A DNA stretch of 64,000 nt from contig NZ_JACOFW010000002.1 in the NCBI RefSeq assembly GCF_014284305.1, positions 248,001 through 312,000 of the forward strand, in the 5' to 3' direction. Made by a program: the position numbers and the translations under genes. This document shows positions 16,236 to 24,806 of this stretch, one piece after another. This DNA comes from Affinundibacterium seohonense (lineage in GTDB: Bacteria > Pseudomonadota > Gammaproteobacteria > Burkholderiales > Burkholderiaceae_D). Each line of letters begins with the position of its first letter. Within the stretch, counting starts at the first letter, position 1. The notes beneath the pieces were generated by a model. That model was not told where the DNA came from, searched no databases, and worked only from the letters and a program-made list of their open reading frames with translations.

Positions 16236-17282
16236 ATGACATTCACAACCCCAAGCTCCCCATACGGTATCCACCGCGTCATCGAACCCCTAGGCGTCCT
16301 GCCACAAGGCGCATGGAAAATCGATAACACGATGGAGATCACAGATAATGAAATCCTGATCGATGTTTCTGCATTGAACATCGACGCTGCCAGCTTCACG
16401 CAAATCAAACAAGAAGCCAATGGCGATGAAGCTAAGGTTGCGGAAATTGTGAAAGGCATCGTTGAGAAACGCGGTAAGCATCACAATCCGGTGACGGGTT
16501 CTGGCGGTATGTTGATTGGTACGATCTTAGAAATCGGTTCTGCACTCGCAGGCAAGATTGATCTGAAAGTTGGCGACAAGATTGCCACGTTGGTGTCTTT
16601 GTCTTTGACACCATTGCGCATCGATGAAATCGTCAAGATTCATATGCAAAAAGATCAGATTGAAATCAAGGGTAAAGCGATTTTGTTTGAAACCGGCCTG
16701 TACGCCAAACTGCCAGAAGACATCGATGAAAAGATGGCATTGGCGATTTTGGATGTGGCTGGTGCGCCTGCGCAGACAGCACGTTTGGTGAAAGAAGGCG
16801 ACACCGTCGTCGTTATCGGTGGCGGCGGAAAATCAGGTACTTTGTGCGTATATGAAGCAAAAAAACGCGCAGGCAAAAATGGTTGCGTGATCGGCGTTTC
16901 CCCGTTCGAAAAAGACTGCCAACGCATGAAGGATTTAGGTTGGGCTGATCATACTTTGCAAGTCGATGCGACCAATGCTTTGGCGTTGATGGAAGCTGTG
17001 TCCAATGTGACGAATGGCGCGATGGCGGATCTGGTCATCAACTGTGTAAATATTCAGAACACCGAAATGGGCAGCATCTTGTCCACCAAACAGCACGGCA
17101 AAATCTATTTCTTCTCGATGGCAACTAGCTTTACCGCAGCAGCCTTGGGTGCGGAAGGCGTTGGCAAAGACGTAGAAATGATCGTTGGTAATGGCTACGC
17201 GACTGGTCATGCAGAGCACTCATTGGCTTTATTGCGCGAGAGTGAAACACTGCGCAAGTTGTTTACCGAACTCTACGTTTAA
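16236..17282 (+). CDS. kdd: L-erythro-3,5-diaminohexanoate dehydrogenase
   Basis: A 348-residue MDR-like NAD(P)-dependent dehydrogenase. The dinucleotide motif is VVVIGGGGKSGTL at about residue 190. The N-terminus (GIHRVIEPLGVLPQGAWKI) and the order within the kam genes match Kdd. The enzyme oxidises 3,5-diaminohexanoate, made by KamDE, to 5-amino-3-oxohexanoate. No zinc-type alcohol-dehydrogenase cysteine cluster is visible, as expected for Kdd. The ribosome-binding site is poor, so translation may depend on the repeat-rich leader. Confidence 0.92.
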   Translation: MTFTTPSSPYGIHRVIEPLGVLPQGAWKIDNTMEITDNEILIDVSALNIDAASFTQIKQEANGDEAKVAEIVKGIVEKRGKHHNPVTGSGGMLIGTILEIGSALAGKIDLKVGDKIATLVSLSLTPLRIDEIVKIHMQKDQIEIKGKAILFETGLYAKLPEDIDEKMALAILDVAGAPAQTARLVKEGDTVVVIGGGGKSGTLCVYEAKKRAGKNGCVIGVSPFEKDCQRMKDLGWADHTLQVDATNALALMEAVSNVTNGAMADLVINCVNIQNTEMGSILSTKQHGKIYFFSMATSFTAAALGAEGVGKDVEMIVGNGYATGHAEHSLALLRESETLRKLFTELYV

Positions 17283-17303
17283 TAGCTTAGAAAGTCATCG
17301 ACG

Positions 17304-18413
17304 ATGGAATTCAAAAATCCTACTCTGAGCAATATACAAACCAGCCCGCTTTGGCAGCGCATCCACGATAGTGGTATGCAAACCTTGGCGCTCATGGGTA
17401 TGACCAAAAATACCGGTAAGACAGTCGCGATGAATCACGTGCTAGCGCAAGCAGCGGCGGGGCAAGTGGATATCGGTTTGACCTCGATTGGTCGTGATGG
17501 TGAAGACCGCGATCAAGTATTTTTCAACCCTAAGCCACCGATCATGGTGTGGCCTGGCAATCTGGTCGCTACCGCACGCGAGACTTTGCAGCGCGCTAAG
17601 GTGCGTTGGAAGTTAATCGATTCGACCCAAATCGATAGCCCTATGGGTGAGATTCTGGTCGTCAAAGTCTTGGAATACGGTGAGATGGAAGTCGCTGGCG
17701 CGTCGCGCGGCAGTGATCAGCTAAAAGTGATCGCACGTCTACGTCAATGCGGCGCGAGTTTAGTGATTTTGGACGGTGCTTTAGGCCGTAGTCACCATGC
17801 GTCTCCAGCGATTGCTGATGGCGTGATTCTGGCAACCGGTGCCGCAATCGGCGGCGGGATACAAGACGTAATTCGTAAGACACGTGATCGTCTTGGTATC
17901 CTCGGCATCAAACAAGCTGACGATGGCATAAAGGCGCAATGCGAAGCCGTGTTCACACAAGGCGGTGTTGGTATTTGGGATCAAGACGGTAAGACACTCT
18001 TCTTGGAAGAAATCGCTACTTTGAATGCGGGCGCGAAGTTGATGGAATTTATCGATGCCGATGTGGGCACGATTGCGGTTAGTGGTGCAGTTGGACGTCA
18101 ATTGTGGCGCGCCTTAAGTAGCTTGGCGGAACGTCATCCGACATTGACTGTAGTTGTTGCAGATGGCACGAAATTATTTATAGAAAACACCGATTTATTG
18201 ATCTTTCAAAAGCTTGGTGCGAAATTGGTCGGGTATCGTGGTATTAATTTGACCGGGATCACCTTGAATCCATTTTCGCCCATGGGTGGCAGCTTTGAAG
18301 CTGCTGAGTTTTTGGATGTGGCAAAGAATGCCTTCATCGGTTACGACGTATGTGACGTTGTACTAGAAGCGACATCGGACGAAAAAATTAAAGAAACAGG
18401 AGAAGCAGCATGA
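17304..18413 (+). CDS. kamB: KamB-like P-loop protein, proposed lysine 5,6-aminomutase reactivase subunit
   Basis: A 369-residue protein with a Walker A motif near residue 35 (GMTKNTGKTVAMN). It lies between kdd and kamD, where lysine-fermentation clusters carry kamB. KamB with the MutS-like ATPase KamC is thought to reactivate the B12-dependent lysine 5,6-aminomutase after cofactor damage. No kamC-type gene is present in this window. The last four bases overlap kamD (ATGA), so the two are translationally coupled. The assignment rests on motif and position, not on a search. Confidence 0.75.
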   Translation: MEFKNPTLSNIQTSPLWQRIHDSGMQTLALMGMTKNTGKTVAMNHVLAQAAAGQVDIGLTSIGRDGEDRDQVFFNPKPPIMVWPGNLVATARETLQRAKVRWKLIDSTQIDSPMGEILVVKVLEYGEMEVAGASRGSDQLKVIARLRQCGASLVILDGALGRSHHASPAIADGVILATGAAIGGGIQDVIRKTRDRLGILGIKQADDGIKAQCEAVFTQGGVGIWDQDGKTLFLEEIATLNAGAKLMEFIDADVGTIAVSGAVGRQLWRALSSLAERHPTLTVVVADGTKLFIENTDLLIFQKLGAKLVGYRGINLTGITLNPFSPMGGSFEAAEFLDVAKNAFIGYDVCDVVLEATSDEKIKETGEAA

Positions 18414-19984
18414 GCCATTTACAACTAGATCAGGCACAAATCGATCGCGCACGCGATTCAGCGCGCCGCATTGCACGTCAAGTGTTCGATGAAATGTCAC
18501 AGTACACCACCACGACAGTCGAACGCGCGACTTTGCGTTTGTTAGGTATCGACGGCATTGATGAAAATTATGTGCCTTTGCCAAACGTGGTCGTTGATCA
18601 TTTGCAAGCGCAAAACCTATTGCAACATGGTGCGGCACCGATCGTGGTCGCTGCTATGCAAGAAAATAACATGACGGCTCAAGAAGTTGCCGAGGCGGTT
18701 TCTAAAGGCACGTTGACATTGGCTTTGCCAAAAGATGCAGATGCTGCGCGCAAGGCAACCGAAGCGCAAGCGGCGATCATGTGCGAACGTATCGCCAATC
18801 AACGCGCTTTCCGCGCTAAGCAGATTGAGACGATGGGCGAAGCACCAACGCCTTGGCTGTATCTGATCGTCGCGACAGGCAATATTTATGAAGACGTAGT
18901 GCAAGCGCGTGCTGCCGCCGAGCAAGGCGCTGACATCATTGCGGTGATTCGTTCGACCGGTCAAAGTTTGCTCGACTACGTGCCTTACGGCGCAACCACC
19001 GAAGGTTTTGGTGGTACGTATGCGACACAAGAAAACTTCAAATTGATGCGCGCCGCTTTGGATGAAGTTGGTGAAAAACTCGGTCGTTATATTCGTTTGA
19101 CGAACTACTGCTCCGGTCTGTGTATGCCAGAGATTGCAGCGATGGGTGCGATTGAACGTCTCGATATGATGCTCAATGATTCCATGTACGGCATCATCTT
19201 CCGCGACATCAATATGAAGCGTACTTTCATTGATCAATTCTTCTCACGTATGGTCAACGCCTATGCAGGCATTATCATCAATACGGGTGAAGATAATTAC
19301 CTGACGACGGCCGATGCTTATGAAGCTGCACACACCGTTTTGGCTTCGCAGTTAATTAACGAACAGTTCGCCTATTTGTCAGGCTTGCAGCCAGATCAAA
19401 TGGGCCTCGGCCATGCATTTGAAATTCACCCTGAATTAGAAAACGGCTTCTTGTGGGAAATGGCACATGCCCAATTAGTGCGTCAGGTTTTCCCTGATGC
19501 TGCATTGAAATACATGCCGCCAACTAAGCATATGACAGGTAATATTTTCAAAGGTCAGGTACAGGACACCTTGTTCAATATCGTCAGCACCGTCACCAAT
19601 CAAAATATTCACTTGCTCGGCATGATGACCGAAGCGATTCATACGCCTTTCATTCAAGATCGTTTCTTAGCGATTCAAAACGCGAAATATGTGTTCGGTA
19701 CTATGAAGGATTTGCATTCTGAGATCGAATTCAAATCAGGCGGCAAGATAGAAACACGTGCGCAAGAAGTTTTAGCAGAGACAGAAAGTATCTTGGCAGA
19801 GATAGAAAAAATGGGTTTGTCAGCAGCGATTGGTAAGGGCACCTTTGCAGAGATCTCACGTACACCAACTGGCGGTAAAGGTTTGGCTGGCGTGATCACT
19901 AAAGCCGCGGATTACTACAATCCATTCCCACAATTGATGTTGTCAACGAAGTTGCCAACGAAGTTGCCAACACAAGCAGCGTAA
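18410..19984 (+). CDS. kamD: Lysine 5,6-aminomutase alpha subunit
   Basis: A 524-residue TIM-barrel subunit, matching the family length. With KamE it forms the adenosylcobalamin- and PLP-dependent mutase that moves the terminal amino group of beta-lysine (or D-lysine) from C6 to C5, giving 3,5-diaminohexanoate. Typical stretches include TPWLYLIVATGNIYEDVVQA and YCSGLCMPEIAAMGAIERLD. The C-terminus ends in a short duplicated STKLPTKLPT. It overlaps kamB by 4 bp and is followed 10 bp later by kamE with an AAGGAG site. Confidence 0.95.
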   Translation: MSHLQLDQAQIDRARDSARRIARQVFDEMSQYTTTTVERATLRLLGIDGIDENYVPLPNVVVDHLQAQNLLQHGAAPIVVAAMQENNMTAQEVAEAVSKGTLTLALPKDADAARKATEAQAAIMCERIANQRAFRAKQIETMGEAPTPWLYLIVATGNIYEDVVQARAAAEQGADIIAVIRSTGQSLLDYVPYGATTEGFGGTYATQENFKLMRAALDEVGEKLGRYIRLTNYCSGLCMPEIAAMGAIERLDMMLNDSMYGIIFRDINMKRTFIDQFFSRMVNAYAGIIINTGEDNYLTTADAYEAAHTVLASQLINEQFAYLSGLQPDQMGLGHAFEIHPELENGFLWEMAHAQLVRQVFPDAALKYMPPTKHMTGNIFKGQVQDTLFNIVSTVTNQNIHLLGMMTEAIHTPFIQDRFLAIQNAKYVFGTMKDLHSEIEFKSGGKIETRAQEVLAETESILAEIEKMGLSAAIGKGTFAEISRTPTGGKGLAGVITKAADYYNPFPQLMLSTKLPTKLPTQAA

Positions 19985-19994
19985 GGAGAAAAAC

Positions 19995-20759
19995 ATGACA
20001 ACAATGGCTGATATCAAAAAACCAGAACAATGGGTCAAACCTTACGGCGACACCATGAACGATGGTCGTGTACAGGTCTCATTTACTTTGCCAGTGGCAC
20101 TCGATGAAACTTCCAAAGAAGGCGCGAAGCGCCTAGCTTTGTTGATGGGCTTGGAAGAACCCGCTGTCGTACATTGCGAGGACATGGGTAAAGGTTTTAG
20201 TTTTTACGTGGTCTACGGTCAGTGCAAACATCAGGTCGATTTGTCTAGCTTCCAAGTGGTGAAGCCAGAATACGAAACGCTCGATAAATATGCGATCGAT
20301 GCTTTGATCGCCGAGAAAATGGGTCGTCGTATGGTCGTGATTGGTGCATGTATTGAAACTGATGCGCACACCGTTGGCATTGACGCGATCATGAATATGA
20401 AGGGCTACAACGGTCACAAAGGCTTAGAGAGTTATCACGAAGTGCGCGCCATCAATATGGGTGCGCAGGTCGATTCCGAAGAATTGATCGCACGTGCCAT
20501 CGAAGAAAAAGCCGACGTGATTTTGGTGTCGCAAGTCGTGACGCAGAAAAATATTCACCTCGATAATTTGACTAAGTTGTCCGACTTGTTAGAAGCCGAA
20601 GGCTTGCGTGATAAGGTGATCTTGGTCGTTGGTGGTCCGCGTATTAGTCATGAATTGGCGAAGGAACTTGGCTACGATGCTGGCTTTGGTACTAAGTCGT
20701 ATGCAGAAGATGTGGCATCGTTTGCGATTCATGAATGGATTAAGCGTCACGCTGCTTAA
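19995..20759 (+). CDS. kamE: Lysine 5,6-aminomutase beta subunit
   Basis: A 254-residue subunit with the cobalamin-binding DAHTVG motif (DxHxxG; His125 should be the lower cobalt ligand) in a Rossmann domain. Lys136 in MNMKGYNG lies 11 residues on and matches the PLP Schiff-base lysine known from the clostridial enzyme. GGPRIS near the C-terminus fits the B12 loop. The organism must therefore make or import cobalamin. A strong AAGGAG ribosome-binding site lies before the ATG. Confidence 0.95.
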   Translation: MTTMADIKKPEQWVKPYGDTMNDGRVQVSFTLPVALDETSKEGAKRLALLMGLEEPAVVHCEDMGKGFSFYVVYGQCKHQVDLSSFQVVKPEYETLDKYAIDALIAEKMGRRMVVIGACIETDAHTVGIDAIMNMKGYNGHKGLESYHEVRAINMGAQVDSEELIARAIEEKADVILVSQVVTQKNIHLDNLTKLSDLLEAEGLRDKVILVVGGPRISHELAKELGYDAGFGTKSYAEDVASFAIHEWIKRHAA

Positions 20760-20771
20760 TGGAGTGTATAT

Positions 20772-20938
20772 CCCCTCTCCCGCAAGCGGGAGAGGGCTAG
20801 GGTGAGGGTGGTTCAGAAGCGATGAAGCCCTCAGTGATCAAAAGACTTCGGTGCAGAATGGTTTTTTATTTAAAATTATTTTATCCGAATTAGAATCACC
20901 CTCATCCCCAACCCTTCTCCCGCTTGCGGGAGAAGGGA
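20772..20938. repeat. REP-like inverted doublet between kamE and kal
   Basis: Two facing copies: 20772-20811 (CTCTCCCGCAAGCGGGAGAG core, then GGGCTAGGGTGAGGGTGG) and 20897-20938 (CACCCTCATCCCCAA, then a TTCTCCCGCTTGCGGGAGAA core). The arrangement repeats that found between kamA and kdd. The intervening ~85 bp are AT-rich and carry no gene. Confidence 0.82.
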
Positions 20939-20964
20939 GTGTTGATCACAATTAAAAAGAGGTA

Positions 20965-21375
20965 ATGATGGAAGATTTATCCAAGTACACGAGTTTGATT
21001 CGCCTGCGTATGGGTTCGCACGATGCGCACTATGCAGGTGATCTGGTTGATGGCGCGAAGATGTTGAATTTGTTTGGCGATGTGGCGACAGAATTGTTAA
21101 TTCGTAGTGATGGCGATGAAGGTTTGTTTGTGGCCTACGATAATGTGCAATTTATGGCACCGGTGTTTGCTGGTGATTATATTGAAGCGACGGGTCGTAT
21201 TGTTTCTATGGGCAAGACTTCACGTAAGATGGAGTTTGAAGCGCGTAAGGTGATTTCTCCTGCGAAGATTGCTGGTCAGGTTTCTGCTGCTGATGTGTTG
21301 GCTGAGCCTGTTGTTGTTTGTAAGGCTTCTGGGACCTGTGTGGTGCCTGCGGATTTTCAGCGGATTAAACGCTGA
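20965..21375 (+). CDS. kal: 3-aminobutyryl-CoA ammonia lyase
   Basis: A 136-residue single hot-dog-fold protein. The N-terminus ([25 protein letters not shown]) is typical of Kal. It removes ammonia from 3-aminobutyryl-CoA to give crotonyl-CoA, the last dedicated step of the pathway. Two adjacent ATGs follow an AGAGG site, and the second (20968) has the better spacing. It belongs by function to the kam operon but is separated from kamE by a repeat doublet and from kce by a large inverted repeat. Confidence 0.9.
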   Translation: MMEDLSKYTSLIRLRMGSHDAHYAGDLVDGAKMLNLFGDVATELLIRSDGDEGLFVAYDNVQFMAPVFAGDYIEATGRIVSMGKTSRKMEFEARKVISPAKIAGQVSAADVLAEPVVVCKASGTCVVPADFQRIKR

Positions 21376-21416
21376 TCTGTTTTTGCTTGGTTTGAGGTTG
21401 TTGTGATGTGATTTTT

Positions 21417-22162
21417 GTAGGGCGGGTGCAACCCGCGCTGTGTTGTTTGGGTTTTGATTTGACGTTACTTGTTGCTTGTGGTTTAGTAGGTCGGGGGTGG
21501 CCCGACAGCCAGTTACCTTTTTTGCTTCGCCAAAAAAGGTAACCCAAAAAAGGCGACCACGCTGCCACTGGCCTTCGGCTTCCCAATTGTGCGGGACAAA
21601 AAATGGGAAAGTGTCGAAACTCGCTTCGCTCAGACAACGACACTTTCTTTATCCATTTTCTGTCCCGCACAATTGGCAGTGTCAGAAGTGGATGAAAGTC
21701 AAAGTCAAAAACAACGTCAAAAGCAACGTCAAAAGCAACGGCAACATCAAAACAATCAGTACCGACGGCATTAAGTTTTCTAATAGCGGTTGTAGGTCGT
21801 TGCTTTTGACCTACCCTCGTTTGAGACGATGTAATTTGCGCTTCACAGAAAATGGATAAGAAAGTGTTGTTGTCTGAGCGTAGCGAGTTTCAACACTTTC
21901 CCATTTTTTGTGATGCGCAAATTATGCTGAAGCGAAGCGTAAGCACCCCGAAGGGGCGAGTCTACGGTCGCCTTTTTTGGATTACCTTTTTTGGCGAAGC
22001 AAAAAAGGTAATTGGCTGTCGGGCCACACCCGACCAGTGAACGATGAGAAAGCTCGAACGAGAAAACGAAGTATAGAAAATGCAGACTTGTGAAGGACGA
22101 GTAAATGCGAACGCGAAAACGAAGTACAAAAGAAGAAACAGCGCGGGTTGCACCCGCCCTAC
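21417..22162. repeat. Long composite inverted repeat between kal and kce
   Basis: The left arm (21417-21663) and right arm (21845-22162) are copies of one composite element in opposite orientation. Shared blocks in order from the outside are GTAGGGCGGGTGCAACCCGC; a block beginning with GTGGCCCGACAGCCA; the palindrome TTACCTTTTTTGC/GCAAAAAAGGTAA with CCAAAAAAGGCGACC; and AAAAAATGGGAAAGTGT with CGCTCAGACAAC and ACACTTTC, itself a hairpin. Spacer lengths differ between arms. Open frames here are repeat artefacts. The 850 bp from kal to kce otherwise hold nothing recognisable. Confidence 0.8.
21700..21765 (+). repeat. Short tandem repeat inside the composite element
   Basis: In the loop between the arms, imperfect ~12-bp units of the type AACGTCAAAAGC repeat about four times. 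The stretch is A-rich and non-coding. It may be slippage-prone. Confidence 0.6.
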
Positions 22163-22225
22163 AAATAAATTAAAAAGTCTGTGCAAGAATGCGCAAAGAA
22201 TGTACTGAATAAAGAGACAAAAATC

Positions 22226-23047
22226 ATGGAAAAACTCATCATCACAGCCGCACTAACAGGCGCAGAAGTCACCCGCGAACAACAACCCAATCTCCCCATC
22301 ACCCCAGACGAAATCGCCGATGCCGCGTTCGAATGCGCCAAAGCCGGTGCCGCCATCGTCCACGTACATGGTCGCTACGATGACGGCACACCAACCCAAG
22401 ACAAAGAAGTCTATCGCCAAATCATCACCAAAGTACGCGAACGTTGCGATGTGATCGTACAGGTTTCAACGGGTGGTGCAGTTGGCATGACTGCACAGGA
22501 ACGCCTCGCACCAGTCACACTCAAACCAGAAATGGCAACCCTGTCTATGGGCTCCGTCAATTTCGGTAATGATGTATTCATGAATCATCCCGACGATATG
22601 GATATCTTCGCGACGACTATGAAAGACTTGGGCGTCAAAATCGAGTATGAAGTATTCGACACCGGCATGATCACGACCGTGAATCGCTGGTTGAAAAAAG
22701 GCTTAATCACCGCGCCATTACACGTGGATTTCGTACTCGGCATTCCCGGTGCGATGGCTGGTACGCCAGAGGCATTGATGTATATGCGTTCGCAATTGCC
22801 CGCTGATGCAAGTTGGACGGTAGCGGGTATTGGTGCTGCCCAATTGCCATTAGCAACGATGGCGATTATTCTTGGTGGTCACGTGCGTGTTGGTTTTGAA
22901 GACAATGTGTACTACCGCAAAGGCGAACTTGCCAATAGCAATGCACAATTAGTAGAGCGTGTGGCACGCATCAGTCGTGAACATGATCGTGCGGTTGCAA
23001 CGCCGGATGAAGCGCGTAAGATTTTGGGGATGCCTGCACGGGCTTGA
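22226..23047 (+). CDS. kce: 3-keto-5-aminohexanoate cleavage enzyme
   Basis: A 273-residue BKACE-family TIM barrel. The ATG at 22226 is used, not the upstream in-frame ATG. His46 and His48 in VHVHGR and Glu225 in VGFEDN match the zinc ligands of the family. With acetyl-CoA it cleaves 5-amino-3-oxohexanoate into acetoacetate and 3-aminobutyryl-CoA, the Kal substrate. It is the last gene of the cluster and is followed by a strong terminator. BKACE homologues act on several beta-keto acids, but the neighbours make the Kce role very likely. Confidence 0.92.
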   Translation: MEKLIITAALTGAEVTREQQPNLPITPDEIADAAFECAKAGAAIVHVHGRYDDGTPTQDKEVYRQIITKVRERCDVIVQVSTGGAVGMTAQERLAPVTLKPEMATLSMGSVNFGNDVFMNHPDDMDIFATTMKDLGVKIEYEVFDTGMITTVNRWLKKGLITAPLHVDFVLGIPGAMAGTPEALMYMRSQLPADASWTVAGIGAAQLPLATMAIILGGHVRVGFEDNVYYRKGELANSNAQLVERVARISREHDRAVATPDEARKILGMPARA

Positions 23048-23072
23048 GGCGTTCTTTTCGGCTAGCGAAATT

Positions 23073-23114
23073 AAAAACGCAGATAGGAACCTTTGTTTCT
23101 ATCTGCGTTTTTTT
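23073..23114 (+). terminator. Rho-independent terminator after kce
   Basis: AAAAACGCAGATAG and CTATCTGCGTTTTTTT form a ~13-bp stem with a 12-nt loop and a T run, 26 bp after the kce stop. The A run on the other side would let it work for minus-strand transcripts too; the next minus-strand gene ends at 23156. Confidence 0.9.
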
Positions 23115-23155
23115 AGATTAAATTAGATGGAGAGAATAGGGTTAGCGAAACGTCC

Positions 23156-23557
23156 TTATTTTTCAGTTTTCTGCTTTTCACTAAGCACAAATTTGTATGT
23201 CATCTGATTCCATTCTTTTGCTTGGCTTTGTAAGAAAACTAACTGCCCATATTCATCCATGGTTGATTCGCGACCAGATATTTTTAGCCAAGTGTCATAA
23301 AGCTTATCGAACTCAGTTAAATCTAATTCTGGGAGTTTAGACTTAGAGATATCAATAACACTTATGAAGTCCTCGCTATTCAATAGAAACTTTTCTTGAG
23401 AATTGTCGATGCCAAGCAAATCAAATAACAGTTCGAGTTCCTTGTTGTTTGACAATGTGACGACAAAGAATTCTTCGCAAGCTTCACTCAAGGCTTCCAT
23501 TGAGTTAAAGTTCTTTTCATCGGCGTTATTTGTTGATGCAAGTAGAAAATGGCGCAT
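23156..23557 (-). CDS. Hypothetical acidic protein
   Basis: A 133-residue cytoplasmic protein without signal peptide or membrane helix. It is Glu/Asp/Leu-rich (for example ELELLFDLLGI) and likely helical. I do not recognise a family. A strong AAGGAGAAAGGTGA ribosome-binding site before the ATG supports a real gene. It starts 31 bp downstream of prfA, where many betaproteobacteria carry prmC, and its base composition is more AT-rich than its neighbours. It may be a later insertion. Confidence 0.65.
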   Translation of the reverse strand: MRHFLLASTNNADEKNFNSMEALSEACEEFFVVTLSNNKELELLFDLLGIDNSQEKFLLNSEDFISVIDISKSKLPELDLTEFDKLYDTWLKISGRESTMDEYGQLVFLQSQAKEWNQMTYKFVLSEKQKTEK

Positions 23558-23588
23558 TCACCTTTCTCCTTGAAAGAGACAACTTAGA

Positions 23589-24668
23589 TTAATCATCCCC
23601 CAAACTAGCCAACAACTCAGCCTGATGCTCAGCCACCAGCGCATTGGTCAGTTCGGTCAGATCTCCATCCATAATGAAATCGAGTTTGTACAAGGTCAGG
23701 TTGATCCTGTGATCCGTCATGCGGCCCTGTGGGTAGTTGTAAGTACGGATACGTTCGCTGCGGTCGCCAGAACCGATCAAACTCTTACGGGTCGCTGCTT
23801 CTTCTGCTTGTTTCTTGCGCAATTGACCGTCCATGATGCGGGTCGCTAATACGCGCATGGCTTGCGCTTTGTTTTGATGTTGGCTGCGACCATCTTGGCA
23901 TTCGACCACGATGCCGGTTGGGATGTGGGTTAAACGTACTGCGGAATCGGTCTTATTAATATGCTGACCACCGGCACCTGAGGCGCGGAAGGTATCGATG
24001 CGCAGATCGGCATTGTTGATCACTACGTCGGTGAGTTCATCGGCTTCAGGCATCACCGCTACGGTACACGCCGAGGTGTGAATACGGCCTTGGGTTTCTG
24101 TCGCCGGTACGCGTTGAACACGATGTCCGCCCGATTCAAATTTGAGTTTGGAATACGCACCAAAACCAGCGATGCGAATAATGACCTCTTTATAGCCGCC
24201 AAGCTCGGAAGGTGATTCGGACATCACTTCGATTTGCCAGCGATTGCGTTCGGCAAAGCGGGTGTACATGCGCAATAAATCACCTGCAAACAAACCGGCT
24301 TCGTCACCACCTGTACCGGCACGAATTTCTAACAAAATATTGCGTTCATCGTTAGGATCTTTCGGTAACAACATGGTTTGCAGTTCGCGTTGCAAGGCTT
24401 CGATGCGATCTTTGCCTGCTTGAATTTCTTCTTGTGCAAAGTCCTTCATATCGGGATCGTTCAACATCTCTTGCGCTTCGACGATGTCACTCTGCGCTTG
24501 TTGATAGTTGTGATACAGCGCGACCAAAGGCTCTAATTCCGCATGTTCGCGATTGAGTTTGCGATAGGTGTCCATATCATTGGTGACACCTTCTTGTACC
24601 AGTAATTGACCAACCTCGACCAGACGTTCTGAGAGTTGATCGAGTTTATGTAGCATCGATGGTTTCAT
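23589..24668 (-). CDS. prfA: Peptide chain release factor 1
   Basis: A 359-residue class I release factor, the usual length. The codon-recognition motif PAT (residues 188-190) fits RF1, which reads UAA and UAG. The GGQ motif (residues 233-235, in [13 protein letters not shown]) triggers peptidyl-tRNA hydrolysis. It follows hemA, as in many Proteobacteria, with a 138-bp gap. The expected prmC methyltransferase gene, which modifies the GGQ glutamine, is not downstream here and must lie elsewhere. Confidence 0.98.
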   Translation of the reverse strand: MKPSMLHKLDQLSERLVEVGQLLVQEGVTNDMDTYRKLNREHAELEPLVALYHNYQQAQSDIVEAQEMLNDPDMKDFAQEEIQAGKDRIEALQRELQTMLLPKDPNDERNILLEIRAGTGGDEAGLFAGDLLRMYTRFAERNRWQIEVMSESPSELGGYKEVIIRIAGFGAYSKLKFESGGHRVQRVPATETQGRIHTSACTVAVMPEADELTDVVINNADLRIDTFRASGAGGQHINKTDSAVRLTHIPTGIVVECQDGRSQHQNKAQAMRVLATRIMDGQLRKKQAEEAATRKSLIGSGDRSERIRTYNYPQGRMTDHRINLTLYKLDFIMDGDLTELTNALVAEHQAELLASLGDD

Positions 24669-24806
24669 GATTTTATTTCGCTTTATGCTGTAGTGGCTCT
24701 CGATATTCTTGAATGTCGTTGAGCCATGAATAATTAAATCGGGGGAAGTCGTCGTGACGACGAGGCATGCAGTTGGTATCGTGCATGCTCAGAAAGCTTG
24801 AGGTAG

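Noticed and set aside
21365..22186. Several open frames (about 60-130 residues) between kal and kce, including ones reading SERSEF
   Set aside because: They lie inside the long inverted repeat, occur on both strands and mirror each other; no ribosome-binding sites or protein-like composition.
24700..24790. Small inverted repeats (GTCGT/ACGAC, GCATGC/GCATGC) between hemA and prfA
   Set aside because: Short stems without a T run or conserved motif; likely chance or weak structure.
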